From Metellina segmentata (lineage: Eukaryota; Arthropoda; Arachnida; Araneae; Tetragnathidae), in NCBI GenBank assembly GCA_947359465.1, contig OX375881.1, positions 28,499,742 to 28,563,741 on the forward strand: a stretch of 64,000 nt of DNA, written 5' to 3'. Of this stretch, positions 58,672-64,000 are shown piece after piece. A program made the translations under genes and the position numbers. Every line of letters begins with the position of its first letter. Positions within the stretch are counted from its first letter, which is position 1. The notes beneath the pieces are model-generated. The model did no database searches, was not told the origin of the DNA, and was given only the letters and a program-made list of their open reading frames with translations.

Positions 58672-59349
58672 ACACCTTTATCCAAAAAATATTCAAGGAC
58701 TTTTCAAAACCAAAAAAATATTTTTCAAGGACCTAAAATTTTATAATAACCTAAAACAAGGCATACGCAAAAGTTGTCAATTAAAAAGAAAAATATAATA
58801 AAAATAAATAATTTTTTTATACAACTGATAGTCCAAAAAAGAAAGGTTATTGTCAATTTTGGGAACAATTTGGATTTTCTTTTCTCACAGAACCTGATTT
58901 TTTTTTTTTTTTTGCAAAGTGGGCTTCTTGTTTTAATGCTAACTTTCAGGCTACTTGCACACACATCGATTTCCGTCGTGCGATAAAATATTGTACGATA
59001 AATTCTTTTGATGGCACGAAGAAGAGTATGAGAAGCGGCCGTTTTCATGGAGACCAGAGGTGTCAACTTAGACGGATAGCCATACTGTGGAGATCTAGAC
59101 CTAGCATTATATCACATAGTGTCAAAGCGTGAAACACCGGTTTCATTCAGGATGAGGCTCAAATGGCACACATGCTGTGGAGGAAACTAGTCTGAACAAT
59201 TCCGAATGCAAGACGAAGTTACACAATTATGTAAAAAAATCAAGTACTTTCAATGACTTTTCACCAAGTTCCGTAATTTTCAAGGACCCCTAGTTAGGAA
59301 AAAAAATTCAAGGACGTTTAAGGACTTTTCAAGGATCGTGGGAACCCTG
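58672..59349. mobile_element. hAT-like element upstream of exon 1
   Basis: CATGGTTCCCACACC and (inverse) CAGGGTTCCCACGATCC ends, both followed by TTCAAGGACTTTTCAA-type subterminal repeats, are flanked by ATCACT on both sides (six of the usual eight duplicated bases). The interior carries no recognisable gene. Confidence 0.75.
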
Positions 59350-60228
59350 ATCACTATATTGAGTGTCCATATGGTCAACTGGAGGAGTGTTTGCATAAAA
59401 CATTTTTGGCTGGGACAACCCAAGATTCTTTCAGCACCAACAAAAAGGTGGTCTTCACTTTTGGATAACTATGATCTACTCAAACAATTTTTTTAATATT
59501 CTTCTCAATCAAAAACATCATTGAATAAATCACAAAATATAACTTCCCCTTACAAAAAGTCAGATAACAAAGAAATAACATTTTCCTCTTCTCCCCACTT
59601 CTCTATTTTCATATAATTTTGAAAAACTATATATATATTCAAATTAGTATATTATAATTAGCATTTTTAAGAAAAATATCATGCTTTTATTTCACCCTCT
59701 GATAGTCAAACATGTTTTTACTATTAAACCACTGCTATATGCATAGCTTTTAATGAGTTACAGCTTTCTTGACTAATAAAATGTGCACTCAGATTTTTAT
59801 TGATTGATTTATGGTCTGTATTGCTAGTCTACAGAGAAATCAGTAATTAGATCAAAGTACCACTCATAAAAAAATATAAATCACTGATTTTTAATTTAAG
59901 TTTCACACATTTTATCTGTTGGATACGTCAGAAAAGTAAAATTCTAATTTGAATAAGTATTGTAAATTAAATAAAATATCAATCAAACAATTGACAACAA
60001 AATTCAAATAACGAAAATAAGTAAATTTTAAAAACTAATACTGCATAAACTAATGCTGATAAAATAGAAAATATTTTATTTTAACAAAAATTGCTGAAAA
60101 ATGTATGCTACATACAGAATTGAAAAAAATTGAGTTTAAGAGCATTAGAGATTGCATGGTGTAGGTACATATTTAATCCAATAAGAGTGTTTTTTTTAGT
60201 GACATATTACTAGATAAATATTAATTAC

Positions 60229-60291
60229 CTTTTGCTCACTATTCATTCTTAGATTTTTGAATCTAACAGTTTCCTCCAAATACATGGTATA
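60229..60291 (-). promoter_or_regulatory. Candidate 5' leader exon with short upstream ORF
   Basis: A 63-nt block has a clean acceptor (TTATTTTAG) and donor (AAG|GTAATT). If spliced to exon 1 at 58205 it gives a 23-codon upstream ORF (ATG at 60285-60283) that ends at TAA inside the exon 1 leader, before the main ATG. It could equally be an internal exon of an unrelated transcript. Support is splice-site quality only. Confidence 0.35.
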
Positions 60292-62854
60292 CTAAAATAA
60301 AGAATAAAAAAATAATAATAAATTTTCCATACAAAACTTTACATGAAAACAAATGATGAAAATAAACTAAACTAAGTTAACAGGGCAAGGTTGCAAAATC
60401 AGACAGACTAGACACATGTAGGTTGCTGAAACAATTGAATAAAAGATGTGATTTACAACAGCTGGTGTAGTGACATTTGAGATAAAAAAAATTTATTTCT
60501 GTGAGTCAAGGACACAGCTGGCAAAGATTTTGTTTTCCACACAAATTCAAAGAACAATTTTTGTCAGTGATTCAAAGATTTTTTACTTTGAGGAAGATAA
60601 GTTATAAATAAGTAAAATACTTTAATGGTATAAAAAGGCAAATGGTAAGCTGAACTAAAAATTCCACATTTTTCTTGTTATGAAAATGAAAAGATAGCTA
60701 AAATAATTTCTAATTCTGAAAACCCTACAAGGCATGCGAAATTAACATTTTTTTTCTGCTCGTAAAATTAACCCATGATGTATTTTTTAATCAAATTATT
60801 TGAAAATATTAACTATCAATAAAATAAATTAAGTTGTTTAAAAAAATTAAAATGTAATTTTATAGAAGTCTTACAACATTATTTGTATACATAAAGGATC
60901 AAAACATGTTACATGGTCCCCATAAAGAAGTTAAACATTAGAGATAATTTAGCAGTAAATAAAATTTAAAAGATGGTAATCATAATCTACCATAACATGC
61001 AATAAATCAAAAATTGATTTTCTGAAGCCAGGATGACACTAAAATACACCTCCATTAAAACATAACTAACTCCTAACACTGTATAAAAAGATTCAGAGAA
61101 AAAAAAAATCTCATTTACCACATATTTTAACAATCTAATATGCAGCATTGAATATTTTACATGACAATTTCTAGAACTGAAAAGTAGCCGTGAAAGAAGG
61201 TAAACTCAGCTGAAAGACATTTCAAGTTGAGAGTGATTAGATGCCCTCACAGACACAGGTGAATACATTGCATATGAAACGAGTATTTTAACAGCTGTAA
61301 CTGCACTTGGAAGAATACGCTTTACTCCCATCATCTCAGTTGTGTTTCTTAATGTTTTTGAGAAATGGGCCATTTTACTGCAGATTGTTTGCTAACAATA
61401 TTTTACACTTAGCAAAAGGAAAATATTAAATTATCTTGAACAATCCATTACCTCTATATAAGTATAGTTACAAAATAATACTAAGTATTAAGTTTGAAAT
61501 GAGAAAATTAGTAATAGATGGTGACACTTGGTTTTATGTTTGATATTAAATTCAGGAAGAGTGGAGTGAACAGGTGGATGGAAGCAGAGTAGTAGACAGT
61601 CTGAATGAGAGAGGAGTAGGGCTAGACATATTATAATTTCATTGATTTAATTTTTGGCACTCATTTAGCATGAGTGGAAAAGGAGATATTTGAAAGTGCA
61701 TTATGGTTTCGGTGTCAAACTAAAGTACATAAGCATTTATGCTACCCATAGATTTCAATTTTCTCCGAACAATATTTTCCGCAATTTTTGAATACATGTT
61801 AAAATAGTAAGAAAGATAGATGCAGTTGAATTAAGTGCGTTCTTATCTGTCCCTTTTAGAAAAGTTCTCCAAGACATAAACACAATGCTTAATGAATATA
61901 CAATGTGGAATGCATATTGATAACTTTCAAAAGTCTTAGAATATTCAGTCTTTTAGTTTTTTGTGTTCTTACATTTTGTAACAAAAAATATTTTGGGGCT
62001 AAAATTTACAGGTCAATTTTTAAGTGTTCAACAAAAGATTTTTAATTTAATTATCTTCACAAAAATAACATCTCACATTTTTATATGATCCCTTGGTTTT
62101 CGTGTGTGAGCTCTACTTACTTATCTGAATAAACAGACAGGCTAATAATCTTTTCATTACTAACATCCTTTTCCTAAATTGATTGCTATTCTCACTTCCC
62201 TATTTACATCCTTTCCCTTTCTTGTTTGCTTATTCTCACTTCCCTATTTGCATCCTTTTCTTGCTGATTACTTTTTACTCTAATTGCTTAATACTAGAAT
62301 GGTCAGTACTACCATTACACCTCCTAAACCCTGTTTTATATCAATCAGCTTTTTTAGAGTTCTTGCAACAGATTTGCAATTCCTTCAAGACCTTTACCGC
62401 TAGTTAGTTTTGGTGTCTAATAGGATTTTAAATAGTTTGTGAATAACACAATAGAAAGCATCATCGCAAATTTGAGATAAACATGCACATAAAGCCAATT
62501 CATTTTAGCTTTCGAGGTTAATATATTCAAAGTTAAAGAAATGAAAAAAAGAAGCACTATTTAAGGTATTGTGGATATAAATTTGCTATGCTGTGGTAAT
62601 TTTTTTTTGGTGAAAGAAAGCTGTTAGATAAGGTTGGTTTTGGCATTTATGTTACACAAAAGACTGTTGAACAGGAAACTTTGCTTGGTGTCAAATAGAC
62701 ACAGGAGGAAGTTCCAAGAAAATTGAGCTGTGAAATTTTCAAAGGAGTTATACCAAAGCATTTCTGCTGTGTGCATATCTAGTAAAATGATTAAAAATTA
62801 CAAGAAATTTTCTAAATCTGACAAAAAATGCAAAAGGGAGAGAGAAAATTTGAA

Positions 62855-62925
62855 ATGACAAAGGGGATTCAAACCCATATAACTAAGTTGAACTGAGGTT
62901 CAAAGAATTAACCACTAAGCTGGCA
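62855..62925 (-). repeat. tRNA-like remnant (SINE or tRNA pseudogene)
   Basis: On the minus strand, CCAGCTTAGTGGTTAATTC and GGTTTGAATCCC look like A- and B-box parts of a tRNA. The body matches neither SINE family, and the stem pairing is poor. Confidence 0.4.
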
Positions 62926-63749
62926 TTAAATTTATAAACATTAAATTAACCTAAATTCAAATTTTTAAAACATATATTTACAGTGACCAATCCAGTAAAT
63001 TTGAATTATACAACAAACCACATTTTCAGCTGAATACCTCCAAAATACACTCATACCTGTTTTTGTGCGGTGGATAGGGACCGCATAAAAGAAAACGCAC
63101 ACAAAAAAAAATCTTCCAAAACTTCACGAATAGCTATAAAAAATATTTTTTGCAGTTAAAAAGTTTTTTTTATTTTTTTATACATTGAATTGGGATTGCA
63201 TAAAAAGTCTCAGGTAGAAAATATCTCAAAACCTTACGAAATAACTTGGAATTGCTATTAAAAATGAAATCAAGATATGAAGTTTGGCAACTACTTGGAA
63301 TCTCGTCAAACCTTTTGGAATCTCATTTAGAAAATATGCATGCGAACATTTACAAATATTTTATTTACATATATACTTATTTTACACAGTATACAAAACT
63401 TTTAAAAATGTATAACCATTATCCTTAGTAGTTTGACAATACGCGGATTTTCTTGTGGTGAACTGGTTCAAAATCACTTTTGTCACTTGAAAATACTATT
63501 CGGAAATCGTTTATGTTGCACAAAGAACAAAAATAAGACTCGAAATAAACGAAGTATCAGAGCTGAAATTCTATAAAAAAACAAATAATTTCAGGAAAAA
63601 AATTGTTTTTTCAGCAGTATTGGTAAAGCAAAAGTACGTATTAAATTTTTTTTATTTAAGTAATTTTTATTGAAAACTTCATCAATTATGTTCAAATTTG
63701 ATTGAAATTTTGAAAGGACTGTAAGTAGATTGTACTGAATAATTGGTAA

Positions 63750-64000
63750 TTTTTAGTTAATGTCGTACTAGAGCAATACAACGGGCTATTGACGATGGTC
63801 CGGGATCAGTCCCTTAAGGGAAAGATACGAGGACAACACCTCGTAATTTTGAACCACGGTCAGATGACGAAGCAACACCTGAGCTGGCACCCCACTCTCC
63901 AAACTTCCACGCCAACCCAACGTGAGGACTTTCAGCCACGCCAGATTTAAGGTGCACCAGCCGCCTCTACACCATACGTTTACAAACATCCATGCCCTGA
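63750..64000 (-). mobile_element. SINE family 1, cut by the window end
   Basis: The 3' end (TTAATGTCGTACTAGAGC on +) and body run to the last base. The tRNA-like head lies outside the window. Confidence 0.8.

Larger units (their letters stand above)
59350..63749. other. Upstream/intergenic AT-rich sequence
   Basis: Apart from the candidate leader exon at 60229 and a tRNA-like remnant at 62855, nothing was recognised. TACCTGTTTTTGTGCGGTGG at 63057 looks like one end of a DNA element whose partner was not found. Confidence 0.4.

Noticed and set aside
62183..62407. 74-codon frame rich in Phe/Leu as a membrane protein
   Set aside because: It arises from repeated CCCTATTT/CATCCTTTTC low-complexity sequence. 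There is no splice context and no related motif.

Overview
This window is eukaryotic. Genes are split into short exons with GT-AG introns, the sequence is AT-rich, and most of it is transposable-element debris. The mix of tRNA-headed SINEs, Helitron fragments, hAT, mariner and Tc1 elements, together with the two host genes, suggests an arthropod. A chelicerate is possible, but that is inference. There is no prokaryotic operon, CRISPR array or phage. None of the longer single-frame ORFs outside the two host genes and the transposases looks like a host gene.

Two host genes converge. On the + strand, three exons between 28176 and 32039, all joined in phase 0, encode the C-terminal 129 residues of a MARVEL-type four-helix membrane protein (CMTM/plasmolipin-like). 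The exon for its first membrane helix was not found. On the - strand, 18 coding exons from 58174 down to 34425 join in consistent phase into a 977-residue protein. It has an N-terminal Rab27-binding region (helix, FYVE-like zinc finger with four CxxC pairs, second helix) like exophilins, with no C2 domains, so it is Slac2/MyRIP/melanophilin-like. It should be a Rab27 effector for secretory or pigment-type vesicles. A 5' leader exon with a short upstream ORF may lie at 60229-60291. The two genes end about 2.4 kb apart, tail to tail.

Layout: 1-28 kb is a repeat graveyard. It holds two tRNA-derived SINE families, a hAT-like element built of ATCGAT palindromes (5104-5920), Helitron ends, two copies of a MITE with 4-bp target duplications, a DD41D mariner relative (10259-11561), a SINE split by a hAT-like element (11860-12925), two broken Tc1 transposases (23.6-25.5 kb) and a 732-bp TA-flanked MITE (26844-27575). 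From 28 to 32 kb is the MARVEL gene, with two head-to-head Helitrons in its last intron. From 34 to 58 kb is the exophilin-like gene, whose introns host pogo/Tigger-type elements, a mariner, a deleted Tc1, SINEs and a 1.14-kb hAT-like element with a perfect 8-bp duplication. From 58 to 64 kb is upstream intron or intergenic sequence with one more hAT-like element and a SINE cut off by the window end.

I did not find a convincing new biological system. The observations most worth checking are the conserved-looking C-terminal modules of the exophilin-like protein, the palindrome-array element, the 4-bp-duplication MITE family, the Helitron carrying repeated GGTTTGC palindromes, and an identical 129-bp repeat bracketing exons 6-7.
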